A stretch of DNA of 53,271 nucleotides, taken from Phaeoceros laevis (taxonomy: Eukaryota; Anthocerotophyta; Anthocerotopsida; Notothyladales). Each line of letters starts with the position of its first letter. Position 1 is the stretch's first letter. This document shows positions 32,090 to 43,300 of this stretch, one piece after another. A model generated the notes under the pieces. The model made no database searches, was not told the DNA's origin, and saw only the letters and a list, made by a program, of their open reading frames with translations. A program made the translations under genes and the position numbers. The DNA lies in assembly GCA_049999765.1 (NCBI GenBank), contig JBNGIQ010009343.1, positions 41,439-94,709 on the forward strand. Direction: 5' to 3'.

Positions 32090-34348
32090 ATGAGGCGGAG
32101 TTGGCTCACGCAGATTGTGGTTGTAGTCCTTCTGTTGAACGGCATCCACCTCCTCTTCTTTGCGACATCTCCAGGGGCACCAGGGGACCACGTGGACAGC
32201 TTTGCTCTGAGAGGGTTGCACAGGCCTCCCTGGCGTGCAAAACCATGGCCCGAGCTTCCGTCTTACAGACCCTGGACTGCGAATTCGTCCCTGCACGAGC
32301 ATGACTGCGAGTATATCTTTGGCAATGGCTTTACCCTGGTGTACGACCTTATACGCCCGCGCAGCAGCTTGGACCGGGTCGGCAATGCAGCAGCGGATCT
32401 TGCGATTCAGGGGTTTGATGAACTCCAGGAGGTTGATGTTGGTCAGAGGAAGCTGGCCGAGTTCGGGAGCACCTCCCAGGTGAACCCCGTACAGCAGCTG
32501 CCTTCAGCTACCGTGGAGCAACCGCAGCCGGACCTTGCAGAAGCAGTACTTGAAGGAGCAAGGGACCTACAGAGCGGGGATGTGTCACCGGCATTTCGAT
32601 CCTCGCACAGGGAGTTGGAAGAGCAGCAGGATTTGCTTAGGGGCACATGGCCGTGGGGACCCTTCGGAAGGGAGGACTCTGATCAGGGCTTGGGAGCCCT
32701 TCTCGGACGCAAAGCTGGGTTTGGAAACTATAGGGACGATCCTTTTTTGTTATCGCCAGCTCCGGCATCCTTCCAATGTAATTTCAGCGAGACGCTGCTC
32801 ACCTCTGTTTGTGAGGGAACTCGGGTTGTCATGGACTGCCGGAAAATAAAATTGTCCAAAGGTGGGGAGGAGGTGACAGATGTGCTTGGAAGGCCTGACG
32901 AGGACGAACTTCCTTCTTTCTCTCCTGGTGCTTTTTCAGTTGTCACCAATGAAACAGCTCCTGGCACCATTGTCGTCAGTCGAAGTTTGCTTAATAGAAT
33001 TATGCCTCAGGGTCAGATTCATCTTCACACGATGAGGGATCTGTTGGAGTCCATGCGAACTGTGGAATCTGACGGAGTGCGCTGCTCCAGGGTTAGTTAC
33101 TCTTCCTTGAAGTGCGCGTTTCTATATCATTCCTTCAGAGGTTGTACAGGATTCAAAGTTGGTAAGGGAACCGTATTCTTCCTGGCTTCTGTCTTACTCG
33201 AGAGCTTGACGGTTATCCCTGGTCTTTGGCTGCAGAGAATCAAGGAACCAACTTTGTTTGTTACACGTTTCGAATATGCCAATCTTTTCCACACTGTCAC
33301 AGACTGGTACAGTGCATATGCTGCATCCCGGGTAGCTGGTTTGAAGCGGCGGCCAAAGCTCATCTTTGTTGATGGCCATTGCAAGGTACAGTGGTACGTG
33401 AACTTGCACAGTAGTCAGTCGTTTTTTTGTCTAGTCTGCTGACAAATGATTGGAATAGAATGTCTATGGGCAGCTCAGTTAGAGGTGATTACCCTGTTAA
33501 TGATTTCTCTGATGTCAATCTCTCAGTCGCCTTTGGATGATGGATGGAAGGCTATGTTCAGCAGTGTTTCATATGCTATGCACTACAGCGGTCAGGTCTG
33601 CTTTGATCGAGCCATTTTTGTGCCACTGGGATATGAGACCCCTATTTTCAAAGGTTTGCAATCAGGGTATCCTTGTCAAGGATGTGCTCTTCAAGAATTG
33701 CAACTGAAGCCAGATCCGACTAAATTCACAATTAGATTGAGGGAGTTCGGTGAATTTTTTGTGGCAGCAGTCAACCCTTCTTTCAAACTTGGCAACAAGA
33801 CAGTAGATGAGGTGTCCCAGAACACTAGCCAGATGAAGGTATTGTTTGTGAGACGAGAGGCCTATCTAGCGCATCCTAGGCACAGTGGTAAGCCAGAGTC
33901 TAGGCTAAGCAATGAGGAGGAAGTATATGATGCCCTGCATGGCTGGGCTGCTGCACGGTCTGGGCTTGTACAGCTGGCCCCTCTTCCTGGGTATGCGTTG
34001 ATGTTGGACAGTGTGCAAGTTCAACAGAGCAGAGTACAGAACATAACCATCCTCAATGGACTATTTGCTCACATGACGCTGCAAGAACAAGTGCAGCTGG
34101 TGCAGGATTCTTCCATTATAGTTGGTGCTCATGGGGCTGGTCTGACACATGCAATATTTGCCAAACCTGGCACTATTGTTCTTGAGCTGCTAAGTACACA
34201 ATTTGCACGACCCCACTTCAATTACATCGCTCAATGGAAGGGCTTACCTTATTTTGCTATTTCACTGCAAGGAACTACCGCAAACTGCTCCGAAGTAGTT
34301 GACGTTATTGACAAGCTCTTCAACCACCTTAATGGCACCTTGAGCTGA
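32090..34348 (+). CDS. XYLT: Beta-1,2-xylosyltransferase of complex N-glycans (GT61)
   Basis: Three exons: 32090-33091, 33236-33385 and 33527-34348, in phase, giving 657 residues. It adds core beta-1,2-xylose to N-glycans in the medial Golgi. A type II anchor lies at residues 7-25 (IVVVVLLLNGIHLLFFA), the start being fixed by an in-frame TAG three codons upstream. Xylosyltransferase signatures: KPWPELPSYRPWT, CEYIFGNGFT, FSETLLTSVCEG, LFVTRFEYANLFHTVTDWYS, VDGHC, VLFVRREAYLAHPRH, SRLSNEEEV and IIVGAHGAGLTHAIFAKPGT. The last two blocks belong to the DUF563 catalytic domain. It is about 120 residues longer than Arabidopsis XYLT (534), mainly because of an acidic, low-complexity insertion after GNGFT (about residues 90-215) in the N-terminal, stem-side part. 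Catalytic blocks look complete. Confidence 0.93.
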
Positions 34349-35151
34349 CAAAATTTATCACTCAGGAACACAATCAACGACCTTTACTTCATCTGAAGTC
34401 CAAAATGCAGGTGAAGGATTTAACTTGCTGGCCAGACAGCACTGAAGAGGCTTTGAAGTTGCAGCAGGTGCCCCAAGGGGAATATGCAACAATCTAAGGC
34501 GCCTTGATTCATTGCAGTAGAATCAAGTTTATAAAGGCGCTGTTACGTGGTTGTCTCTGGAGGATAGTAATGCTTCATAAAGGTAACTGCACAAGGTCTT
34601 CCATCAGCAAATTTATGAGTAGCTACAATGTGTAACCCTTTTGCTGTGCTTTGAATAGGGATGGGCTTGAAAATGGAAACATTAATAAGCTGATAAGCTG
34701 GCTGAGAGCCCAGCGACCGCTGCGGAGCGGGCAATCACGAGACATCCAGTAACAAGGATGGGAGTGCACACCTGCTGCGCTTGCTTACTGCTCTGCGCCT
34801 AAGAGTCGGCTGGCTAACACGGCCAGTCTGGACGTACACTAAGTATACAAAGAAATTTTGACCTGTGCCAGACTTTTCTCGCAAACTAGTCAAATTGTTC
34901 AAAGACATCACGGGAAAAGAGACGATCACAGGGTCGATTGCCACGAGCAAGTAGCAAAAGTAGGAAGCCAAGAGTGGAAAGGACTACACTAAAGTGCAGC
35001 CAATTGGGCTGGACACCTAAAATTGGGGAGGATTTCGAGCCCTTTCCAGACTTATCTGTGAACTAGTTGCCAGATTTCTCGACATAGTCGAGCTACCTCC
35101 TAGTCAAGATCGAATGCCACCACTCACAAGGTACGTCGACGTCAAAACGGC
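34349..35151. other. Convergent 3' spacer between XYLT and EF-P
   Basis: Holds two 3' untranslated regions. A minus-strand frame (34707-34543) reads INVSIFKPIPIQSTAKGLHI ... KHYYPPETTT and follows an acceptor-like CTCCGCAG. It could be the last exon of an unidentified gene, but no upstream exon was found. Confidence 0.35.
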
Positions 35152-36498
35152 TTAGGCTCTGCTCATGTAAGTACCTGTCCGAGTGTCCACAAGAATGGTG
35201 TCTCCAGTATTTACAAAGAGTGGCACATTGACCACAGCTCCAGTATCAACAGTGGCCGGTTTTGATCCTCCTGTCAGTGAAAGTAGGTTAGGCTACAGAA
35301 GGATGCAACTGTCTCCGTCTACAGCAAGGTAAAATCTTACCTGTTGCAGTGTCTCCTTTCAAGCCTGGATCAGACTGTATTACTTGTACTTTAACAGTGA
35401 TGGGGAGCTCCACGTCTATCACCTAACCACAACCCAATATGACCAAGTATGAATCAATAAATGTTGATCACCTGAGACAGGCAAACGGAACAAGCGTGCC
35501 GAGCGAAGGTTACATACTCGACCATTCCAAGACAGCACGTTACACTCCATCCCCTCTTTCAAAAACTTAGTCTTGTCAACAAGGTCTTTTGCGTTGAGTC
35601 GAGTCTCTTCATAAGAAACCTGCCAGCATGGTAAGGATGCAGGGTAAGCAGATAGATGATGTCGTGTACAAGACTGGTGGCGTGAGGAACTCACCATGTC
35701 CATGAACACATACTGGTCGGCGTCCACGTAGGTGAACTGCTTGACATCCTTCACAACATTAGCTTCATCTACCTGACAGAGATCACTGCACAGTTTAACT
35801 ACCATGACTATTGAACTGCATTTTTTTGATAAAAACCTCCTCGTAATAGGATAGCAACAAGCCCAACTCACAGATTCACCGGCCCTGAACGTTTTGTCAA
35901 CCGTGTTTCCAGTAATGTAGTTCCTCAGCTTCGTTCGAACGAAAGCAGCACCTTTACCAGGCTTCACATGCAAAAATTCTGCAACCAGTCAAAAAATGTC
36001 ATCCAGGTCTCCGCCTGGTGAGGAAACTTAAAAGTGAAGAACAGGAGAAGCAGATGGGTAACCTTGCACGCGCCAGGGAGCATTGTCAAACTCAATATTG
36101 GTGCCTGTCCTGAAATCGTTACTGGATATGGCATTCACCTCTGCACCAACCCAAGCAAAAATCTGGAGTTGCATTGGAAATGCCAAGTCCTGTTGTTTTT
36201 TATATGAAATCCGAACCCTGGATGATGCACTCAATGTAGTGGAAGCATTCCAACCACAGGCACAATGAGCCCGTCAGAGTCTGAATTCCATGATGCAAAA
36301 TGCACACTTACCAAACCTGAATGGAATCGACCAAGTGCGCGAACCCAGTGCAAGTCTGAGGGTCGCACCACTGAATGCACTTCTCAAAAAACATCGCGAA
36401 GCCCAGGAGGTGGTCGGTGAACCAGAGGGCGACGCCAGGGCCAGGACGTTGCTGGCGCTGGTCACGGGCCTGCAGCAGCTGGACGAAGCGGTCGCCAT
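35152..36498 (-). CDS. Elongation factor P, chloroplast-targeted
   Basis: Seven exons: 36498-36312, 36140-36063, 35978-35872, 35772-35695, 35619-35518, 35422-35341 and 35270-35152, all GT-AG and in phase, giving 250 residues. Bacterial-type EF-P helps ribosomes through proline stretches. Exon 1 (ATG at 36498) encodes about 60 residues of transit-peptide type (Ser/Ala/Arg-rich, few acids). The mature part has the KOW-like domain with [20 protein letters not shown] and [20 protein letters not shown] (Lys in PGKG is at the modified-residue site of EF-P), then [52 protein letters not shown] and the end RTGTYMSRA. It is head-to-head with DIS3, 183 bp apart. Confidence 0.95.
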
Positions 36499-36681
36499 GC
36501 CTTTCCGAGCTTTTTCGACCACCTTGCCTGTTTCCGGACCTGAGGTTTTTCGGAGGGTTTATCCCAATACATTTCCTAGGGTTTCCTGCGCCAGGGTTGT
36601 GCTGGAGACGTTGCGACAGGTCGGAATCGAAGTATACGATCGCCGCTGGACGAGGTCTGGAATGTGTTCTGGTCTGGCATC
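36499..36681. promoter_or_regulatory. Shared EF-P/DIS3 upstream region
   Basis: 183 bases between divergent start codons. An open plus-strand frame runs through here and EF-P exon 1, but it is antisense to the transit peptide and has no family match. A compact bidirectional promoter is inferred. Confidence 0.45.
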
Positions 36682-39537
36682 ATGTTGCAAAGCAAAGCCT
36701 TTACCAAGAAAACTCGACATGGAAAGGTTCTCAAGGTGGTCAGGGAGCATTATCTGAGAGATGATATCTCCTGCGGAGCAGACTTCTGCAGAATGTGTGA
36801 CAAATCTTCAACCCGCCTCAGGAGCTCTCCAGATCAGATACTGGTGATAGACACAAACGTGGCTCTTCACCAGATTGATCTGCTGGAGAACCCTATCATT
36901 GCTAACGTTGTGGTGCTCTCAGTGGTTCTAGAGGAGGTGAAGAACAAAAATATAAGCGTCTACAACCGATTGAGGGCTATATGCAGTAATCCTGACCGAC
37001 AGTTTTTCGTTTTTGCCAATGAGCATCACAAGGAAACATTCATCAAGGGAGCTGCTGGTGAGAGCCCTAATGATCGAAATGACAGGGCGATTCGGGTTGC
37101 CAGCAGCTGGTATCAAAAGCACCTAGGGGGCTCAAAAGTCCTGCTGGTTACAAATGATGCTGAGAACAGACGGAGAGCTCACACAGAGGGAGTGCTTGCA
37201 GAGACTGTCCAGACCTATGTGCAGTCCCTGGATAAACCTGAGCTGCTGGATTTACTTGCTCTATCAATTAATGACGATGGAGACGGAACTGGTGTGGATG
37301 ATTCAAGGCCTGCCAAAAGAAAAAGAATATACGCTGACCACAAGCCAATGTCGGAGATTACAGCAGGTTTGCACAGTGGTCTGTATCACCAGGGAAAATT
37401 CAGAGTGAGCAGATACAATAAGTTCTCAGCTACCGTGTCTGTTGAGAGTTTTGAGAAGGATCTCATTATCAATGGTAGGGTTGCCATGAATCGGGCATTT
37501 GATGGAGATGTTGTTGTCGTGGAAGTTCTTCCTGAAGGTGAGTGGGGTGATGGCAATGCAAACAAGATTGTACAGGAGGAGGAGGAAGCCGGTGAAGATG
37601 CAGTGAGTCTAGTCCCTGCTAGTGCAGAGGATGCCGCAGAGGTTCTTGCAGAGCCCAATGGAACCAAAGATGCAACATTGCAACAGCAGCCTCATGGTCG
37701 AGTTGTAGGGATAATTAAGCGGAACTGGCGGCAGTATTGTGGGTCGTTGCAGACAGCAGAGACAGGGGAAACTGGAGGAGCAGTAAGTGCATTGTTCATG
37801 GCAGCAGACAGGAAAATCCCAAAAATACGGATACGTACACGTCAGCTTGGCAACTTGGTGAACAAAAGGATCATGGTGGGAGTAGATTCGTGGGAGCCAA
37901 CATCTCAGTATCCGACTGGTCACTATGTCAGAACTATAGGGGAAATTGGAGACCGCGAAACAGAAAGTGAGATGTTGTTGCTGGAAAATGACATAAACAC
38001 CAGGCCTTTTTCAGCTCAGGTGATGGCTTGTGTGCCGAAGTCACCTTGGTCAATGCCCATAGAGGAGCTACAGAATCCACATCGTGAAGATTTCCGGAAT
38101 ATCCGTGTATTTAGTGTTGATCCACCTGGATGCACTGACATAGATGATGCCCTCAGTTGCACTGTTCTGCCATCTGGGAATCTGCAAGTGGCGGTTCATA
38201 TTGCAGACGTCACGAGTTTTGTATTTCCTGGCACTCCACTGGATGATGAAGCGGCAGAGCGAGGCACTTCGACGTATTTGGTAGAACGGCGGATTAATAT
38301 GCTTCCAAAGGAGCTGACTGAAGATGCCTGCTCCTTGCGAGCAAATGAGGAGCGAATGGCTTTTTCTGTGCTATGGGAGATGACCACGGATGCAGATGTG
38401 GTATCTGTTCGTTTCACCAAGAGCATCATCAAGTCATGTGCTGCATTTACCTATGAAGAAGCTCAAGCACGTATTGATGGCCATTTAGAAGATCCTTTAA
38501 CATCTGACCTGAGGAACATGAACCGGCTTGCAAAGATCATGAGGCAAAGAAGGATAGAGCGTGGAGCACTGACACTGGCATCACCTGAGGTCAAGTTTCA
38601 GATTGATACAGAGACCCATAATCCACTTGACGTAGGTATGTACCAAGTCAGGGAAACAAATCAAATGGTGGAGGAGTTTATGCTTGCTGCTAATGTTGCA
38701 GTGGCGGGGAAGATTCTGAAGCACTTTCCAACTTGTTCTATGCTGAGGCGTCACCCTGTGCCAACTCCCAAAATGCTGGAACCACTGGTCCGCACTGGAG
38801 CAGCAGTGGGAGTTGATCTCGATATCACCTCTTCAAGGTCTCTAGCAGATTCTCTTGACCGTGCCGTGAAAGAAGATCCATACTTTAACAAGCTGATAAG
38901 GATCCTGGCAACTCGCTGCATGACTCAGGCACTCTACTTCAGCAGTGCTGATGTGGCGGAGCCTGAATATCACCACTATGGGCTAGCTGCACCACTGTAC
39001 ACCCACTTCACGTCTCCTATCAGGAGGTATGCAGACGTCATTGTTCACAGGCTACTTGCAGCCGCCTTGAAGATTAGCAGCTTGCCTTACTCACTGCAGG
39101 AAAGGAAGAGTCTTACCAGCATTGCTGACAACCTCAACTATCGGCATCGAAATGCTCAAATGGCCGGCAGAGCATCTGTCGAACTGCACACCCTCATCTT
39201 TTTCAAGGGCAGACCTACAGATACAGAGGCAAGGATTGTGAAGGTACAATCTAATGGTCTGGTTGTTTTCGTACCAAAGTATGGCATCGAGGGCCCAGTC
39301 CATTTCCAGGGTAAAGAAGACAAAGCAGCAGGCAAGGATGGCAAATCCCCGGCCTCCAAAGTTCGAGACGACAAAGAACCTGGCTGGGTTGTTGATGAAG
39401 AGTCCCAAACAGTTTCCTCGAAGGAGGGCCGTAGCTTCAAAGTTCTAGACAAGGTTCTTGTTCATATAGAGGTTGTAGAACCCCAACCAGGGAGAAGAAA
39501 GCTTCAGCTGACTTTAATTGACCAGCTACCTTCGTAG
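36682..39537 (+). CDS. RRP44: Exosome catalytic subunit DIS3/RRP44
   Basis: An intronless 951-residue protein; ATG at 36682 (MLQSKAFTKKTRHGKVLK) matches the family start. It is the processive 3'-5' exoribonuclease and endonuclease of the RNA exosome. Domains in order: N-terminal zinc-like CR3 motif (CGADFCRMC, about residues 32-40), PIN endonuclease (LVIDTNVALHQ, D57; later LVTNDAENRR), two cold-shock domains, RNB exonuclease with DPPGCTDIDDALS (D480, D486, D488, D489) and HFTSPIRRYADVIVHRLL, and a C-terminal S1 domain (VPKYGIEGPVHF, end LTLIDQLPS). Length fits the family (Arabidopsis RRP44A is 933). The absence of introns is notable beside intron-rich neighbours and could reflect retrocopying. 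The catalytic sites are intact. Confidence 0.96.
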   Translation: MLQSKAFTKKTRHGKVLKVVREHYLRDDISCGADFCRMCDKSSTRLRSSPDQILVIDTNVALHQIDLLENPIIANVVVLSVVLEEVKNKNISVYNRLRAICSNPDRQFFVFANEHHKETFIKGAAGESPNDRNDRAIRVASSWYQKHLGGSKVLLVTNDAENRRRAHTEGVLAETVQTYVQSLDKPELLDLLALSINDDGDGTGVDDSRPAKRKRIYADHKPMSEITAGLHSGLYHQGKFRVSRYNKFSATVSVESFEKDLIINGRVAMNRAFDGDVVVVEVLPEGEWGDGNANKIVQEEEEAGEDAVSLVPASAEDAAEVLAEPNGTKDATLQQQPHGRVVGIIKRNWRQYCGSLQTAETGETGGAVSALFMAADRKIPKIRIRTRQLGNLVNKRIMVGVDSWEPTSQYPTGHYVRTIGEIGDRETESEMLLLENDINTRPFSAQVMACVPKSPWSMPIEELQNPHREDFRNIRVFSVDPPGCTDIDDALSCTVLPSGNLQVAVHIADVTSFVFPGTPLDDEAAERGTSTYLVERRINMLPKELTEDACSLRANEERMAFSVLWEMTTDADVVSVRFTKSIIKSCAAFTYEEAQARIDGHLEDPLTSDLRNMNRLAKIMRQRRIERGALTLASPEVKFQIDTETHNPLDVGMYQVRETNQMVEEFMLAANVAVAGKILKHFPTCSMLRRHPVPTPKMLEPLVRTGAAVGVDLDITSSRSLADSLDRAVKEDPYFNKLIRILATRCMTQALYFSSADVAEPEYHHYGLAAPLYTHFTSPIRRYADVIVHRLLAAALKISSLPYSLQERKSLTSIADNLNYRHRNAQMAGRASVELHTLIFFKGRPTDTEARIVKVQSNGLVVFVPKYGIEGPVHFQGKEDKAAGKDGKSPASKVRDDKEPGWVVDEESQTVSSKEGRSFKVLDKVLVHIEVVEPQPGRRKLQLTLIDQLPS

Positions 39538-40308
39538 CTGCCTCTTAACAGTAAGCTGGAATCTCGTGAACCTCCCGGGGAAAAAGACTGCACTACAGCA
39601 CATATGTATGTGCTTGGGCTAGGTGGAGGTGGGAATCTTGACAGTGACAGTCGCATTGGCTGCAAAAACATATCCTCTGCGGATTGCGATGGAAGGAGGA
39701 AACGGCCAACAGTCTACAGTACTTCGGGTCGCAGTCAGGAAGCTGCTCTAGCAATTTCGTGGTTTCTAACTATGAGCATGATCACGTCACCAAGTCGTTT
39801 CCATTATCACGTCCCAGCGGTTGTCGGGAGCCGAGACTTTCCCCACCGATGGGACGGATGCATTGCGGGCCCCGCAATCTCCCCAGTGCGTGCTCGAGTT
39901 GTTGATGTCCAAGCTCGGGCTGCCGAGTTGTTATAGCCAAGCTCTGCCCGGTTCACCACCCGCGCACGTAAGCCAGCGTAGTTCAATCTCCTTCATCGCC
40001 GCATTGGTGGCAGGCTACCCGGAGAGGATGTAGTCGCAGGCTGTAAGGCTGCGCTCGACGCATGATTTGTGCACAGGTGCCTTTTCTCATATTTGAAGCT
40101 GGTCATGAAATGCATCTGAAGCTGCGGAGCAGCTTCGACAAGACCGTGCGCTGTGCTGAGCTGATGACAGCAGGTGGTGTATGTTGCGCAGTTGAATGCA
40201 CTTGTCGATGGCAGTCGATTGGCTTAGATCCAGCTGAATGGACTTGTGTCTTGCTGTGGCAATTTTGGTTGTGCTGCAGTTGCCAGGAGTACCAGCTGAG
40301 CACGAAGC
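39538..40308. other. Spacer between DIS3 and the ABCG gene
   Basis: No gene is supported. It contains the DIS3 3' region and the ABCG upstream region. Several frames are open by chance in the GC-rich part. Confidence 0.5.
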
Positions 40309-43300
40309 ATGGCGGCCAATCCTCAGAACCCATCCGGACTAGAAGACGACCCTGGGAGGGGTGGAAGAGCATCTGAGACTGTCACTTCTCGGGCCAGTGT
40401 GGATGAAGTCTGGAATGCGCCAGAATCTCTGCCTCAGCCTGATGCGCAGTTGAGAGGGGATGCTGCCAAAGAGGATCCGCTTCTGAGTCGGGCAAAGTCA
40501 GGCAGCTCCAACCGGCCTCCGGATGTTTTGCGGAAGGAAGTGTCGGATAATGAGGAGCCTACTCCGGCCTTTGACCCGGCGATGTTGTTGCAGGAGGGAC
40601 TGGATGAATGGCAGAGCCGAAATTTTAGCCTGGCTCACGTCAAGAGAAGCCGTAGTTTTATTGTCAGGAATTCCGGTGAAGAAGGGAGGAAAAGCGTCTC
40701 CAGGCTGAGCATTGACAGGAGGGAGGCTGCTGATCGACTTAAGCAGACCTCGAATGCGATTTCTCCGAAAAGAGACTACTCTTTGGAGCTTCCGAAGGAA
40801 TTCTATGATTCTTTGGCAGCTGCACCGCATGCTGCTCTGATTCACCTTGTGATTCTTTACCATCAAGCACTATGGAAGAATGGACTTCTGTCTGAAGCGG
40901 ATAGCATAGCAAGTGCCCTTGCCGAGCTACGGGATCCGGAGCAGATTATTGAAGCCGAACTCATGGGGATGGATCTTCTTCTGAAGGATGGTCTACTGCA
41001 GTACATGCTGCGCATCAGTCCATATCTGCCTCCAGTTCCCAGACAGGTTGGTGTTGTTGATACTATTTCGCTGGATTGTTGCATTCTGGTTGGGTTGGAG
41101 CTGTGTAATGACGAATCTTCACCTTTTTGTCGTCACTCCCAGATAGTCAAGTTCAAGGGTCTCACCTACTCTAGAGATGTGGTGCCACAGGAGGTCGAAT
41201 ATGAGACAATGTATACTAAGGTGGGATTGGAGAGACTGACACTGTCGACAACCTCTCCTAGCGATTCGTGGCAGCTAACTCGTTTGGCTCACTAAATGCT
41301 GACAGGTCGTAGGATGTCTTTCTGGACCGTTCAGGAGGAGGCAGCCACCTGAGACCGTGCAGCTGCTTACGGATGTAACAGGTTACCTCATGCCAGGCAC
41401 TATGACTCTGGTGATAGGTAAATGCCGCAAACACTTCGTTGCGAAGTGAGAGTTGTTTTCAAGGCGCCAGTGCATCTTTTTTAGTAGGCTGTTGGGCCAG
41501 CTCGCACTTGATGGATTTTGTGAATCTTGTAAGTATTTTGAATGAAGCTTGCGCAGTCATTTAGGTGAGTGGCATTTGTGTGCAGGCCCTCCTGGTTGTG
41601 GAATGAGCGTTTTGCTAAGAATGCTTGCTGGTCGACCACCATTACCGGGTGCTCGCTTCCAGGGCTCAGTAACCTACAATCATAGAGAAGCTCGTAATAT
41701 CTTGTACCAGCGGTATGCTGCAGCCATCGACAGTAAAGACAGCCATCTTGCCGCTTTGAGTGTGAGGGAAACACTGGAATTTGCTCGGGATGTATCATTC
41801 GAGTGGCGGCCCAGGCATTACCCACAGGAGCTACAGGACCTACTCAGTGATGTGATACGAGCTGGCCAGGATCCCAAGCTGGAGGTGAACCTTAGCATGT
41901 TAGGCCTGAAAAGGATTGCCGAGAGACCAGTTGCACAGCTAAAAGGAGATGAAAGGCATCGTCTGACTGCAGCTGAAGTGGTGGCAGGGGCTTACTCGGT
42001 CTATCTTTTTGATCAGCTTAATGCTGGACTGGATGACTCTGTAACAAATAATATTGTGAATAGTCTCCGTATATACACTCGTGTTCGCCAATTTTCAGTT
42101 GTGGCTTCACTTCGACAGCCGTCATCTGAAGTTTATGACCTCTTTGACAGAGTTATCCTTCTGGACAGAGGCCAAGTAGTCTTTCAGGGCCCTCGGGAAG
42201 ATGTGTTGCCGTATTTTGAAAAATTGGGGTGATTGTCACTGTTTTGCACGGTTCATCGTTTCTTGCAAGTTGGAGTTGTTGGACTTCTTCCTACCCTGGC
42301 TCATGATCTCTCCACCATTGTGCTTGTAGGTACATAAAACCAGTCCACCTCAGTATTGGCGAGTTCTTGTCTGAAGTCACAACTGATGATGGTGTACAGT
42401 ATCTTAAGAAGGGATTGTCAAGATTAAACCCCCAGGACTTTGTAGCCGCCTACACTGCATCTGATACATACAGAGATGTTATCCGAGTTGTGGACAGTGA
42501 TAGCCTGCAAGAGCAAGTCTGGGTGCAGGTAAACTGTCAGAATTTTGAAAGGCTTCAGGTTTTTCTCCTCGTAAGTCTGATGCCCATTCTGATCAGTCTC
42601 CCCAATCTTCGGTACCTCGTTTTACAGGGATCACAGCCTCTCGGGCTTAACCTTGTTGATCGACCCGGTACAAAGTCATCCTCAATTGTCGTTGGAGAGG
42701 TAGCTGAGATGGGCAGCCTCCATCAAGTTTCGATGGACCAAACTGCAAGGGTTCAGCCAGGAGATGAAGTCATTGCATTTGGGGGGCCAGCAGAACCTTT
42801 GAACTACCTCAGGGCAAGTAACGCTGAGAAGATTTCAGCATTTGGTGTTGAGAAAACTATCAATCAGATTCAAGGACCTGTGCGTTTACAGCTCCAACGG
42901 CCGTTGACAGAGGCAAGAGTCCCTTCCAGTTGGTACCTCTTTTGGGAGCTTTTTTCCTATTGCGTAGAATGCATTCCAGTATTTGTATGTGCTTCTAGTG
43001 CAAGCATGCCTGTGGTGGCGGACTCTCATGTCATCACCACGTTTTCTCAGGTGAATGTACCTTTCGAGCGTCAGTATTCAGAGGAATACGTTTTGACCTT
43101 TGGACCGGAATTCAAGAAACTATGGCTACGGGAGTTGAAGGTGACATGGAGGAACAAGTTTGGCCTGGCTCTGCGGTTTTTCCAGGTTTGTCTCTGTGCA
43201 TTGCTGATTTACGATTTGAATACTGCACTCTTCAGCAGCTAGTACTTACAGTCTGTACTTGATGGCCCCGCAGATATGTCTTATGAGCCTGTTCACAGGA

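Noticed and set aside
36290-36757. 155-residue plus-strand frame before DIS3
   Set aside because: Antisense to the EF-P transit-peptide exon, which is itself confirmed by correct splice phase; no family match.
41221-41295. Continuation of ABCG exon 1 to the stop at 41295
   Set aside because: The GTGGGA donor at 41221 and the CTGACAG acceptor at 41305 keep phase and lead into the ABC core ([16 protein letters not shown]).
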